Positions 5,301 to 13,631 of a stretch of DNA of 17,178 nucleotides are shown piece after piece (the first letter of the stretch is position 1; each line of letters begins with the position of its first letter). Source of the stretch: Bacillota bacterium (GTDB lineage: Bacteria; Bacillota; UBA4882; UBA8346); the NCBI GenBank assembly GCA_028282485.1, contig JANQHU010000272.1, forward strand, positions 1 to 17,178, read 5' to 3'. The notes under the pieces were generated by a model. That model had not been told where the DNA came from. It did not search any database and was given only the letters and a program-made list of their open reading frames with translations. The translations under genes were made by a program, and so were the position numbers.

Positions 5301-6002
5301 TCAAGGAATCCAGAGGCGAAAAATTAAAAAAGTTACTAAAATTCCCAATAAGCCACCCAAAAGTACTTCGACTACCGAATGGATTTTTCCTGCCACCCGG
5401 CTCTCCATCACCAAAAAAGTTAGCAAAATAACCAGAAAAATAATGACACTATTTTGCGACAAAAAAAAGACCGTGGTCGCAATGGAGGTACTTAACGCCG
5501 CATGGCCACTGGGCATTCCCCCTTTAAGAGGAGTTCCGGTTTTAGTCCAAGCCTTGCCCACTATCACCAAAACCATGGTTATCAATAAAGCCACCAGACT
5601 CAAATAGACCGGAATCCCGCGCAAAGCCTCGTGCACTTTGGGAACTAGCCGGTCAATTTTGGCAAAAAAGATTAAAATCCCCACTACGGTAGCGATCAGG
5701 GAGGCTACTAAAACCGCTCCTGCCGCCACATTTTTCGCAATTGCCGCTAACGGATTATACTCCTTAGTGATTAAATCTATGGTAGCTTCAATAGCGGTAT
5801 TAATCATTTCGGTAATAATTACAAAACCAATGGTAATAAACAGCATTAAAACTTCCATTTTATTTAAATGAAAAAAGAGGGAGGCAAATAGTAAGGCAAT
5901 CGTCATCCCAAAATGCAAGCGAATATTACGTTGGGTTTCCAAAGCATAGATGATTCCTGAAAAAGCATAATTAAACGAATCTAAGAGCGTTCTGGACCGC
6001 AA
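5301..6002 (-). CDS. Undecaprenol/diacylglycerol kinase fused to a PAP2 phosphatase domain
   Basis: A 233-residue membrane protein with two domains. Residues 1-115 are a DgkA-type integral membrane kinase: FNYAFSGIIYALETQRNIRLH, the catalytic TEMINTAIEATID (64-76) and AKNVAAGAVL (89-98). In Gram-positive bacteria such kinases phosphorylate undecaprenol. Residues 125-233 are a PAP2-like phosphatase: GGMPSGHAALS (161-171) and SRVAGKIH (201-208) with E212 where many PAP2 enzymes have Asp. At least six membrane segments are visible. The start is TTG at 6002, with AGAGG about 10 bases upstream and no ATG upstream in frame; an internal Met would cut the kinase domain. It lies 5 bp after ybeY. Opposing kinase and phosphatase activities in one chain suggest control of lipid-carrier phosphate. 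Confidence 0.9.
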   Translation of the reverse strand: MRSRTLLDSFNYAFSGIIYALETQRNIRLHFGMTIALLFASLFFHLNKMEVLMLFITIGFVIITEMINTAIEATIDLITKEYNPLAAIAKNVAAGAVLVASLIATVVGILIFFAKIDRLVPKVHEALRGIPVYLSLVALLITMVLVIVGKAWTKTGTPLKGGMPSGHAALSTSIATTVFFLSQNSVIIFLVILLTFLVMESRVAGKIHSVVEVLLGGLLGILVTFLIFRLWIP

Positions 6003-6007
6003 AATTT

Positions 6008-6493
6008 TTAATCCTCTTTCTTTCCCGGCCTAGCTAGATCAAATTCAGCCAGCAACCGTTCTTCCTGCAACCGCATCAATTCTTTTTCCGTATCATTTTG
6101 ATGATCAAATCCCAGTAAATGCAATAATCCATGGGCCGCCAGATAACAGATTTCCCTTTGGATAGAATGGCCGAAGGCAACCGCTTGTTGCTGGGCTTTT
6201 TCCACGGAAAGATAAATATCTCCTAAAGATTCCGGCAGTTCTTCCGGCAAAATCAGCACTTCATCCGGCGCTGTTTCCGTTAAAGCAAAGGAAAGCACAT
6301 CCGTAGGAGCATCAATCCCACGGTAGTCTTTATTCAACTCTTGAATGTAGTGATTATTAACTAAAACCAGACTGACTTCAGCCCCACTTTTTCCGTGAAG
6401 CTCCAAGCCATAGGCTAAAATATTTTCTAAAAGCGGGGCTACTTCCCCTTCCCAAGGGGCCACTTCCTCCAGACTACTGATAAGAATTGCCAT
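6008..6493 (-). CDS. ybeY: Endoribonuclease YbeY (rRNA maturation)
   Basis: YbeY is a zinc-dependent single-strand endoribonuclease needed for 16S rRNA 3'-end maturation and ribosome quality control. The 161-residue product carries the metal motif HGLLHLLGFDH with H121, H125 and H131, the conserved RGIDAPTDVLSFAL (58-71) and GDIYLSVEKA (91-100). The ATG at 6493 overlaps the pgpH 3' end by 20 bp. Adjacent phoH and era are its classic partners. It is a little longer at the N-terminus than the shortest homologues but otherwise typical. Confidence 0.96.
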   Translation of the reverse strand: MAILISSLEEVAPWEGEVAPLLENILAYGLELHGKSGAEVSLVLVNNHYIQELNKDYRGIDAPTDVLSFALTETAPDEVLILPEELPESLGDIYLSVEKAQQQAVAFGHSIQREICYLAAHGLLHLLGFDHQNDTEKELMRLQEERLLAEFDLARPGKKED

Positions 6494-8684
6494 GAGCTTT
6501 TTTATTCTCCATTTCTTTTAAAACCTTTTCCGGATACTCAATGCGCGTATGATAGAGTCCCGCTAAAACTTTCATAAAACCATTTTTAATCTGATTCAAA
6601 TCTTTTAAAGTTAAGTTAGACTCGTCAAACTGGCCGTCTTCTAAGCGTTCCCCAATAATTTTTTGTATCAAAGCCTCAATTTTGGCAGGAGTTGGTTTGG
6701 GCAGAGCTCTGACGGCGGCCTCTACGGAATCAGCTAACATGACCAAGACGGCTTCTTTGGATTGGGGTTTTGGACCTTCGTAACGAAAATCTTCTTCAAT
6801 TAAAGTCTCCCGCTCGTCTTGCAAGCTTTCAGTCGCCTTTTGATAAAAATAACGAACCAAATCCGTGCCATGGTGCTGTTCGATAATCTCAATTAACTTA
6901 TCAGGCAGGCCATGCTCCCTGGCAATATCAGCTCCTTCTTTGACGTGATAGGTAATCACCAGGGTACTTAAGCTGGGATTTAACTTTTCGTGGGGATTCT
7001 CCTGGGCAAATTGATTTTCCACAAAAAAGTAGGGCCTTTTGATCTTACCAATATCATGATAATAGGAGCCCACCCGAACCCATAAAGTATCGGCGCCAAT
7101 CCCTTGGGCCGCCGCTTCCGCTAAATTACCCACCATGATACTATGATGATAGGTTCCCGGAGCTTCGATCTGCAATCGCCGGAGCAAAGGATGGCTCGGA
7201 TTAGCTAGCTCCAGTAAGCGAATCGGGGTGGTGATCCGAAAAATATGCTCCACAAAAGGCAGGATCCCTATGGCTAAAATCGCCGAAAAAATCCCGTTGG
7301 CCGCTGCTAATAAAACCGCTTCATAACTAAATTTGGTACTAAAAAGGAGATTTAACAAAACCACCATAATCCCGTTAAAAACCGCTAAGATCAAGCCACT
7401 GCGGACTAAATCCCATTGGCGGTGAAAATGATTGACTGATAATACCGAGACCAGGCCACTTCCTACATAAAAAATGGTTAAAGCCAAATTGTAATCGCCA
7501 ATGATGCCTCCCAAAAGGCCGATCATGATGGTGATCGCCATGGCCAACTGGGAATCTACTAAGATAGCCACGAGCATCGCCGCCAAACTAATGGGGGCCA
7601 AATAGGGTAAGGAATCCAGATTAATTAATGAAAAAGCTTTAATTAGCCCGACCACTAATAAAATCAGCAGGAGCAACAAGTAGACCATTCTTTCCTGTTG
7701 AAACAATTTCGGATAAAAACGGTAAACATAAGCCCAGCCTAGGCCAATCATCAAGACTACGAAAAAAGACAGGCTAAAAAAGACTTTAAGGCGATTGGAT
7801 TCATCGGCAATAAAATGCAGCTCTTTTAAAATATCAATATCATTGGCCGTCACCACTTGGTTTTTGGCAATAATTAACTCATTTTGTTCCCGGATCACCG
7901 GGGGCATATTCATGCGCACCTGACTTTGAAGCTTATTCAATTTGACTTTATCTAAAACCAGGTTCGGCCGGATCACAATGGTGACAAAATTAAGGATCAT
8001 CGGACTAACCTGAGGGAGGACTTGTTTGTCGGACAGAATTTGGGGTACTCCCGACAAAATCGTCTCCATATTGGCTTTACTAATTTTTTGGGTGGTTACT
8101 AAGTGGCGAATCACTTCCAAGGATTTTATTTTAAAATCCAGAAAATCATTTTCCGGTAATAACAAAATTTTTTTTAATAGGGTGAGAGAAATCGGTTGGT
8201 AAAAAAACGAGTTGTATTTGGTTGGCTGATCTTTGGTAATGGTAATATCTTCGATGATCCCCCCGTCCGGAGTATGGTACTTGAAGCGTTCTTGTTCAAT
8301 CTTTTTAAAAAATTTATTTAAATCATTAATAACGGCAAAACCCACAGATTTATTAATTAAATAATAACTCAGATCATTTTTTGCTTCTTTAGTTACTAAA
8401 TCTAAAGAAGCCTTTTCCGCCTCCCGGGTTGCTTCCGGATCAATAATATCCCGGGGAGTCCGAATATCCAGTTGACTAACCTGACCCACCTTAATATCTA
8501 AAGTGCGGGGAAACAGATTAACATGCAACAAAGTAATCAGTAAAATAAAGGCCAGAATAATTAAAAGCGTCTCCCGAAAAGTAGGGATTTTAAAAACACT
8601 AGTAATATTGGTAGCAAGATTCAGAGAAGCTTCCGCAATTTCTTTAACATTATTCTTTTTAGGCTGACTATCTTTGACTTCCAG
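6474..8684 (-). CDS. pgpH: Cyclic-di-AMP phosphodiesterase, 7TMR-HD family (PgpH), probable CTG start
   Basis: A membrane HD-domain phosphodiesterase that hydrolyses c-di-AMP. With the CTG at 8684 it has 736 residues, close to Listeria PgpH. Order: a short cytoplasmic N-terminus; TM1 (about 38-53, LLIILAFILLITLL); an extracellular 7TMR-HDED domain (about 55-315); a multi-pass membrane block (about 320-515); and a cytoplasmic HD domain with TYHHSIMVGN, YYHDIGKIKRP, EQHHGTD and MLADSVEAA. The CTG is chosen because AGGAGG (8694-8699) lies 9 bases upstream. No ATG, GTG or TTG exists in frame between the upstream stop and TM1. The first conventional candidate, TTG at 8531, falls inside TM1 and would destroy it. 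The gene overlaps phoH by 17 bp and ybeY by 20 bp. Confidence 0.93.
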   Translation of the reverse strand: MEVKDSQPKKNNVKEIAEASLNLATNITSVFKIPTFRETLLIILAFILLITLLHVNLFPRTLDIKVGQVSQLDIRTPRDIIDPEATREAEKASLDLVTKEAKNDLSYYLINKSVGFAVINDLNKFFKKIEQERFKYHTPDGGIIEDITITKDQPTKYNSFFYQPISLTLLKKILLLPENDFLDFKIKSLEVIRHLVTTQKISKANMETILSGVPQILSDKQVLPQVSPMILNFVTIVIRPNLVLDKVKLNKLQSQVRMNMPPVIREQNELIIAKNQVVTANDIDILKELHFIADESNRLKVFFSLSFFVVLMIGLGWAYVYRFYPKLFQQERMVYLLLLLILLVVGLIKAFSLINLDSLPYLAPISLAAMLVAILVDSQLAMAITIMIGLLGGIIGDYNLALTIFYVGSGLVSVLSVNHFHRQWDLVRSGLILAVFNGIMVVLLNLLFSTKFSYEAVLLAAANGIFSAILAIGILPFVEHIFRITTPIRLLELANPSHPLLRRLQIEAPGTYHHSIMVGNLAEAAAQGIGADTLWVRVGSYYHDIGKIKRPYFFVENQFAQENPHEKLNPSLSTLVITYHVKEGADIAREHGLPDKLIEIIEQHHGTDLVRYFYQKATESLQDERETLIEEDFRYEGPKPQSKEAVLVMLADSVEAAVRALPKPTPAKIEALIQKIIGERLEDGQFDESNLTLKDLNQIKNGFMKVLAGLYHTRIEYPEKVLKEMENKKAHGNSYQ

Positions 8685-9654
8685 CTTCTCCGCCCTCCTC
8701 GCTGTGCTGATAATGCTGATACGCTTTAATAATCTGCTGGACTAATTCGTGACGTACTACATCACTCTCTTGCAAATAGACGATCCCAATCCCTTCAATC
8801 TCTTTGAAAATAAGATCGACTTGGGCAAGTCCCGAGCGTACTCCCCGGGCCAAATCCACTTGAGTAATATCTCCCACGACTACCATTTTAGAACCAAATC
8901 CCATGCGCGTTAAAAACATCTTCATTTGTTCCGGCGTAGTATTTTGGGCTTCATCTAAAATAATAAAAGCATTATCTAAAGTGCGCCCCCGCATATAAGC
9001 CAAAGGGGCAATTTCAATAATTCCTTTTTCTTGATACTTTTGAAACAACTCTACCCCAATAATCTCATATAAGGCATCATAGAGGGGCCGTAAATAGGGA
9101 TCGACTTTTTCTTGTAGATCGCCTGGTAAAAATCCTAATTTCTCCCCTGCTTCCACGGCCGGGCGGGAGAGAATCAAGCGCTTCACTTGTTTAGCCTGTA
9201 AAGCGGCCACGGCAGCCGCAATGGCTAAATAAGTCTTGCCCGTACCGGCTGGGCCAATCCCAAAAGTTAAAACATTCTTTTTTAGGGAAGCAAAATACTC
9301 TTGCTGTCCACTGGTTTTGGGGTGGATTTTTTTCCCTTGATAAGTAATGGCCAGCACTTCTTCAAAAAAGGAAGTTACTTTGGTTAATTGGTCTTCTTTG
9401 GCTAATTTTAATAAATGACTAAGATCCTTCACCGTGATCCGTTGCCCCGTAGCTATCTGGCGGTACAAAATCTCAACTATGGTGGCCGCTCTGTCTACAG
9501 CCACCCCTGCCCCTTGAAAAATCAGCTCATTGCCGCGAAAATAAATCTTTACCGCTAGACGGTCGGCTATTAAATCAATGTTTTCATTCATTCTCCCAAT
9601 AATTGTCGGCATATAATGAGGATCAATGGGCATACGCTGTTCTTTAAAACTCAA
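8668..9654 (-). CDS. phoH: PhoH-family ATPase
   Basis: PhoH/YbeZ is a cytosolic P-loop ATPase with probable RNA helicase activity that works with YbeY; the pair is often adjacent, as here. Visible motifs are Walker A GPAGTGKTYLA, Walker B FIILDEAQN, EKLGFLPGDLQEKVDPYLRPLYD, RMGFGSKMVVVGDITQVDL and the late SDVVRHELVQQII. The TTG at 9654 (328 residues) is preferred: GGGAG lies 10 bases upstream, and this start clears the yqfD stop by 16 bp. A TTG at 9690 would overlap yqfD and add an untypical leader. The ATG at 9633 lacks a clear ribosome binding site. The start is therefore moderately certain and the identity firm. Confidence 0.95.
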   Translation of the reverse strand: MSFKEQRMPIDPHYMPTIIGRMNENIDLIADRLAVKIYFRGNELIFQGAGVAVDRAATIVEILYRQIATGQRITVKDLSHLLKLAKEDQLTKVTSFFEEVLAITYQGKKIHPKTSGQQEYFASLKKNVLTFGIGPAGTGKTYLAIAAAVAALQAKQVKRLILSRPAVEAGEKLGFLPGDLQEKVDPYLRPLYDALYEIIGVELFQKYQEKGIIEIAPLAYMRGRTLDNAFIILDEAQNTTPEQMKMFLTRMGFGSKMVVVGDITQVDLARGVRSGLAQVDLIFKEIEGIGIVYLQESDVVRHELVQQIIKAYQHYQHSEEGGEAGSQR

Positions 9655-9670
9655 AAACGAAAAGCTCCCT

Positions 9671-10858
9671 TCATTTTCGCACCACAGCAATCTCTCGTAA
9701 TAATTCCACCGTAATCTGCAACTTTAAAAAATCCTTCTGCAAAATCCAACGGCGGCTTTGGGAAACAAATTGTTGTTTTCCCGGAGCACTATAATTATGC
9801 TGCTTTTGTTGCAATTCTTTTAAAGCAGCTTTTTTCATTGCGGCTAACGAACGCCGTTTTTGCTGCCACTTATGCTCATACCAAACATCTTTAATAATTT
9901 CGACATTATTTAAAGGATTCCTGCTCTGATAAAGCGTTTTCCGCCACCGGTAACCCTTGCTTTGGGCTGTCTGCTGCCCTAAAGAGATTATTGACCATAA
10001 CCGCCTACCCAACCGCACTTTATACTCAGTAGCCACCTTTTTTCGCCATACCTGTTGCCAGCGAACTCTTGGTTCGACAATTTCCCACTCTTCCCAGACT
10101 CTTGCAATCACTCTACCTACTGCCGCCGTTTTTTTTTGAGCTAGTTCTCCAGTGTCCGGATCCAAATACCATTCCACCCCATCAATTAAAAGGTCCCCCG
10201 CCACGACACTGTCTCCTTCTTTGACCAAAGGTGTGCCCCGAATGGTAATTACTTTTTGCACTACCCCAGCCGAATTAGCTACCAATTGCCGATTAATTTT
10301 CGCTTTTTGCGAGGTCTTTCGGGGAATTACTCGTACATTAGCCACCACTCCCGACAGGGAGATCCCTAGCCAACTAGCTTTGGGAGTCCGCAAGATAGTT
10401 TCTTGTTCCATCAATCTTTTTTCTTTTAATAGCTTTTCCCGGGAAATACCCGGATATAATCCGGACTTTGCCAAATTTTTTTGAAGCTGAATCTTTTCGG
10501 CGCCTCTCAACCCGTCAATTCTAATTACCCAGACAAAGGTGGATAAATAGAGAATTAAGCTTAAGCAGCCTACTGCTCCTAGAAAAAAAGTCTTACGTTT
10601 CACCATTTTTTGCCATAAAAAAGGCCACCCTGTTTTACGATGGATCTTGACGACAACACCCACTTGCCGAAAGAGGTGACGACACCTCAGAAAACTACCA
10701 GCGCGGATCTTGCTTTCTAATACTCCCTCCCCCAGCCATTTGACATCCCAGATCCGCAAGCCGGAATTAGTCATTAAATTAATAAACTTTTCCAAATAAG
10801 GGCCGCGTACAATGATTAAAAGATAACCAGTCAAAAAAGCAACTATTCGGTTTAACAA
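9671..10858 (-). CDS. yqfD: Sporulation protein YqfD
   Basis: A 395-residue membrane-anchored protein of the YqfD family, required for efficient endospore formation; its biochemical role is not established. One membrane segment lies at about residues 91-110 (FFLGAVGCLSLILYLSTFVW), after a basic N-terminal cytoplasmic region (GYLLIIVRGPYLEKFINLM, then LRIWDVKW). The remainder is a large domain that should lie outside the membrane, with repeated strand-rich segments such as VVQKVITIRGTPLVKEGDSV. The start is TTG at 10858, with a strong GGAGGTGA ribosome binding site formed by the last codons of yqfC. Pairing with yqfC is the conserved arrangement in spore formers. Confidence 0.93.
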   Translation of the reverse strand: MLNRIVAFLTGYLLIIVRGPYLEKFINLMTNSGLRIWDVKWLGEGVLESKIRAGSFLRCRHLFRQVGVVVKIHRKTGWPFLWQKMVKRKTFFLGAVGCLSLILYLSTFVWVIRIDGLRGAEKIQLQKNLAKSGLYPGISREKLLKEKRLMEQETILRTPKASWLGISLSGVVANVRVIPRKTSQKAKINRQLVANSAGVVQKVITIRGTPLVKEGDSVVAGDLLIDGVEWYLDPDTGELAQKKTAAVGRVIARVWEEWEIVEPRVRWQQVWRKKVATEYKVRLGRRLWSIISLGQQTAQSKGYRWRKTLYQSRNPLNNVEIIKDVWYEHKWQQKRRSLAAMKKAALKELQQKQHNYSAPGKQQFVSQSRRWILQKDFLKLQITVELLREIAVVRK

Positions 10859-10862
10859 AGCG

Positions 10863-11147
10863 TCACCTCCAATCTACTAATTGGACCCCGCCAATGCGCC
10901 CTTCGATCACAATCTCTTCTTTATAGGCAACTAACAAACTTAAACTAGAACCAGTAATCCGGATTTCCCCCAATTTGGTATTCACCCGAATCAATTCCTG
11001 ATCATACTCAATAATCCCCAGGTGATTTTGAATAACCAGGCTTTTATTACCGCTCATCGCAATTCCCGGCCAGTCAATCACCGTCTCCAAAGGAATATCT
11101 AAAATATCTGCTACTTTTTCCCCAATTTGTACCCATTTATCTTTCAC
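10863..11147 (-). CDS. yqfC: Sporulation protein YqfC (YabP/YqfC family)
   Basis: A 94-residue protein of the YabP/YqfC family with the typical pattern WPGIAMSGNKSLVIQNH, LGIIEYDQELIRVNTKLGEIRITGS and a final hydrophobic strand YKEEIVIEGRIGGVQLV. The family functions in the mother cell during sporulation; the mechanism is not known. The start is GTG at 11147, with an AGGGGAGGG ribosome binding site about 6 bases upstream. Its stop codon lies in the Shine-Dalgarno of yqfD, so the two are translationally linked. It is the first gene of the operon, just after the terminator of the copper operon. Confidence 0.92.
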   Translation of the reverse strand: MKDKWVQIGEKVADILDIPLETVIDWPGIAMSGNKSLVIQNHLGIIEYDQELIRVNTKLGEIRITGSSLSLLVAYKEEIVIEGRIGGVQLVDWR

Positions 11148-11164
11148 GATAATCCCTCCCCTAA

Positions 11165-11193
11165 GTCATATGCTGGTTAAACAGCAAAAATTC
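11165..11193 (-). promoter_or_regulatory. Possible sigma-E-type sporulation promoter for yqfC
   Basis: On the minus strand GAATTTT (11187-11193) is followed after 14 bases by CATATGAC (11165-11172). The mother-cell sigma-E consensus is roughly KMATATT, 13-14 bases, CATACANT, so the match is 6/7 and 5/8. No sigma-A promoter is obvious in this 95-bp gap. The later housekeeping genes (phoH to queA) must have other promoters that I could not locate, or be read from here. Confidence 0.35.
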
Positions 11194-11220
11194 TCCCACT
11201 CAAATTAAAAGTGAGAGAAT
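11185..11220 (-). terminator. Intrinsic terminator of the copper/two-component operon
   Basis: On the minus strand ATTCTCTCACT (11210-11220) pairs fully, with one G-U, with AGTGGGAGAAT (11190-11200) across a 9-base loop. A run of T follows (11186-11190). It lies 23 bp after the histidine kinase stop, in the right direction. Confidence 0.88.
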
Positions 11221-11242
11221 CTCTCGGGCCATCCTACGTCAT

Positions 11243-12640
11243 TTAATAATTTTGCTTCGGCAACGAAACTATAAAACAACTTCCTTCCTGCAAATCACTT
11301 TGTACCTCAATCCTTCCTTGATGAGCTTCCACAATGGTTTTAACTATGGTTAAACCAATTCCCGAACCACCGGTGGCCCGATTACGGGATTTATCGGCCC
11401 GATAAAATCTTTCAAAAATATATGGTAAATCTTCTGGTGAAATACCTTGCCCATTATCCTTAATAGCTATTTGAAGTGTCTTATCCTGACTACTACTGAT
11501 ACTAACCTCTACTTTACCTGCCGACGAAGTATATTTTAAGGCATTAGATAAGAGATTAATGATTACCTGACTAAGTTTATCTTTATCCCCATATATCATC
11601 TCTTCTTGACCAATTAATTCCAGGGAAATTTTCTTATTTAAGAATTCTCTCTCAAAATTATTAATTATGCGTTTAATTAGCTCGAAAAAATCAAATTCTT
11701 CTTTGTTCAATACTAAGCTATCTCTTTCATATTGAGCTAATTTTTTTAAATCACCAATCATTTTATTAATGCGAATTATCTCTTCATGACAACTTTGCAG
11801 TCTTTGGGGGGTCGCTTCCCAAATGCCATCAATCATCGCTTCCAAATGACTTTGCAAAGTGGCCGCCGGAGTTCGTAGTTCATGAGCAACATCCGCCGTA
11901 AGCCTTTTGCGAAGCTCCTCCTGTTTGGCTAAAGTTTGGGCCAATTCATTAATAGTTATAATTAACTGATTTATCTCTTTAGTATTAGATTTTTCGGTTA
12001 TTCGTTCCGCAAAATATCCTTTCGCGATCATTTGAGCCGCCCCCCCTACTCGGGAGATGGGGGCACTTAACCTTTTGGCCATAATACCACCTATTACCAA
12101 GGCAAAGACTGCTGCCAAAAAACCTACTCCAATTAATAATTTATTAAGGGTATTAATAAAAGCCAGGTCATTATCATTTAAATAAAAAGGTCCGTACGAA
12201 CCAATCTGCACTTCCCCGACAACTCTTTCCTGATATTTAACAAGATAAGGTATTTTGGTATAATCACCCTTAATATAAGGATAGCGGCGGCCGCTATTTT
12301 GAGCCATATGCTCAATAATTCTTTGACACATGCCATTATTATGAGCTGTTGCATCCCAGATTATTTTTCCGGAGACATCCTTAATCTTAATAATTAAACC
12401 ATTTTCCAGAGCACTAACCCCGATAGTCTCCATGACATCGATATTCCATTGGCCATTATCCCGATAATGTTGATTAATGACATTAACAATTTCCCGATTT
12501 TTTTGTTCTTGATTCTGTTTCACATATTTTTGAAAATGCTTTTCCAAAAAAATATTGGTAATAATACTCAAAAATAACATACTTAAAATAACTACCAGCA
12601 AATAGGAAAAGGATAATTTCGCCTTTAAACTATAGTTCAT
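11243..12640 (-). CDS. Membrane sensor histidine kinase with HAMP domain
   Basis: A 465-residue sensor kinase. TM1 is at about residues 9-31 and the extracytoplasmic sensor at about 32-160. TM2 is at about 166-188, with HAMP at about 189-240. The HisKA domain has the phosphoacceptor H253 in DVAHELRTPAATLQ. The ATPase domain carries NLLSNALKYT (362-371), DNGQGI (395-400), FERFYRADKSRNRATGGSG and GIGLTIVK. The ATG at 12640 has only a weak ribosome binding site and lies 25 bp after the response regulator. Location at the end of a copper-export operon suggests that it senses copper or envelope stress from copper, as CusS/CopS-type kinases do. The sensor domain has no obvious Cys/His/Met cluster that would prove metal binding, so the ligand is an inference. 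Confidence 0.93.
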   Translation of the reverse strand: MNYSLKAKLSFSYLLVVILSMLFLSIITNIFLEKHFQKYVKQNQEQKNREIVNVINQHYRDNGQWNIDVMETIGVSALENGLIIKIKDVSGKIIWDATAHNNGMCQRIIEHMAQNSGRRYPYIKGDYTKIPYLVKYQERVVGEVQIGSYGPFYLNDNDLAFINTLNKLLIGVGFLAAVFALVIGGIMAKRLSAPISRVGGAAQMIAKGYFAERITEKSNTKEINQLIITINELAQTLAKQEELRKRLTADVAHELRTPAATLQSHLEAMIDGIWEATPQRLQSCHEEIIRINKMIGDLKKLAQYERDSLVLNKEEFDFFELIKRIINNFEREFLNKKISLELIGQEEMIYGDKDKLSQVIINLLSNALKYTSSAGKVEVSISSSQDKTLQIAIKDNGQGISPEDLPYIFERFYRADKSRNRATGGSGIGLTIVKTIVEAHQGRIEVQSDLQEGSCFIVSLPKQNY

Positions 12641-12665
12641 TAGATCTCACTCTCATCCCAATATC

Positions 12666-13367
12666 TTATTCACCACCAAAGCGATACCCCACCCCGTGCA
12701 CCGTTAAAATATACCGCGGCACTTTTGGATCAGTTTCAATTTTGCGCCTCAGATTTTTAATATATACATCAATAGTTCGGTCAAACCCATCATAATCTTC
12801 TCCCAACGCCATGGCAATAAGTTCTTCTCTAGTAAAAGTTTTATGAGGATATTTGATTAACAGCATTAAAATCTTATATTCATTAGGAGTTAGGCCTACC
12901 AGACAACCTTTTTTAGTAATTTCATGCTTCTGACTATCAATTACTAAATCATTATTATGAAACGAAATTATTTGGGCTAACGGAATTAACTCCCTAGAGG
13001 CTCTTCGCAAAACCGCCCCTACCCTAGCAACTAACTGCTTCGGACTAAATGGTTTGGTGACATAATCATCCGCTCCGAAATTAAGTCCTTGTAAAATATC
13101 CTCTTCCTCTACTTTGGCAGTCAACATAATAATCGGAACCCGCGAATGTTTGCGGAATATTTGACAAATCTCTTCCCCACTTAAATCCGGCAACATTAAA
13201 TCAAGAATGACCAAAGCCGAGTTAATTTCTGTAAATAATTCCAGCGCCTGCTTCCCATTATAGGCCACATACACCTGGTAACCCTCGTTTTCTAAATAAG
13301 ATTGTACTGCTTCCACAATTTTAGGTTCATCATCAACTATTAATATTTTATAATCATTTGTAAGCAT
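12666..13367 (-). CDS. OmpR/PhoB-family response regulator
   Basis: A 233-residue DNA-binding response regulator. The receiver domain has the acidic pair D12-D13, phosphoacceptor D56 in VILDLMLP, T83 in MLTAK and K105 in VTKPF. The C-terminal winged helix (about 128-233) contains LTPNEYKILMLL, REELIAMALG, DRTIDVYIKNLRRKIE and YILTVHGVGYRF. The ATG at 13367 is preceded by GGGAG. It is 9 bp after the copZ-like gene and upstream of the cognate kinase. It probably regulates the copper operon it belongs to, possibly autoregulating it from a promoter beyond the right edge. Confidence 0.94.
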   Translation of the reverse strand: MLTNDYKILIVDDEPKIVEAVQSYLENEGYQVYVAYNGKQALELFTEINSALVILDLMLPDLSGEEICQIFRKHSRVPIIMLTAKVEEEDILQGLNFGADDYVTKPFSPKQLVARVGAVLRRASRELIPLAQIISFHNNDLVIDSQKHEITKKGCLVGLTPNEYKILMLLIKYPHKTFTREELIAMALGEDYDGFDRTIDVYIKNLRRKIETDPKVPRYILTVHGVGYRFGGE

Positions 13368-13376
13368 TTCATCTCC

Positions 13377-13592
13377 CTATTCAACCACCTCATACCCTTG
13401 TTCATCAATGGCCGCTTTGAGAGCTTTGGCCTCTACTTTACCGACTTCATAAGAAATGGTTACTTTCTTGGCGGCTAACTGGACATCAACCTCATTTACT
13501 CCGGTTAGCGCTTCCAGGGCTTTTTTAACACTCTGCACACAATGATTACAAGTCATTCCTTCCACCTTTAATTCTAAGCTAGCTTGATTCAT
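13377..13592 (-). CDS. copZ: CopZ-type copper chaperone (HMA domain)
   Basis: A 71-residue free-standing heavy-metal-associated domain with GMTCNHC near the N-terminus (C15 and C18), the Cu(I)-binding CxxC of CopZ/Atx1 chaperones. The beta-alpha-beta-beta-alpha-beta fold ends in IDEQGYEVVE. Such proteins deliver Cu(I) in the cytosol to the N-terminal domain of CopA. The ATG at 13592 has AGGGAGG about 8 bases upstream. It follows copA by 39 bp and precedes the response regulator. Specificity for copper over other soft metals is inferred from the motif and neighbours. Confidence 0.9.
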   Translation of the reverse strand: MNQASLELKVEGMTCNHCVQSVKKALEALTGVNEVDVQLAAKKVTISYEVGKVEAKALKAAIDEQGYEVVE

Positions 13593-13631
13593 GAAGAAAA
13601 CCTCCCTAATTAATTATTTTTTTGCTCCTTC

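Noticed and set aside
8529..8531. TTG as the start of pgpH
   Set aside because: It lies inside the first membrane helix and has no Shine-Dalgarno; the upstream CTG explains the N-terminus better.
11166..11182. TCATATG and GGTTAAAC two bases apart, resembling the second half of the CRISPR repeat with a 2-base deletion
   Set aside because: It is isolated, has no second copy or leader, and lies within a spacer better explained by a sigma-E-like -10 motif and the terminator flank.
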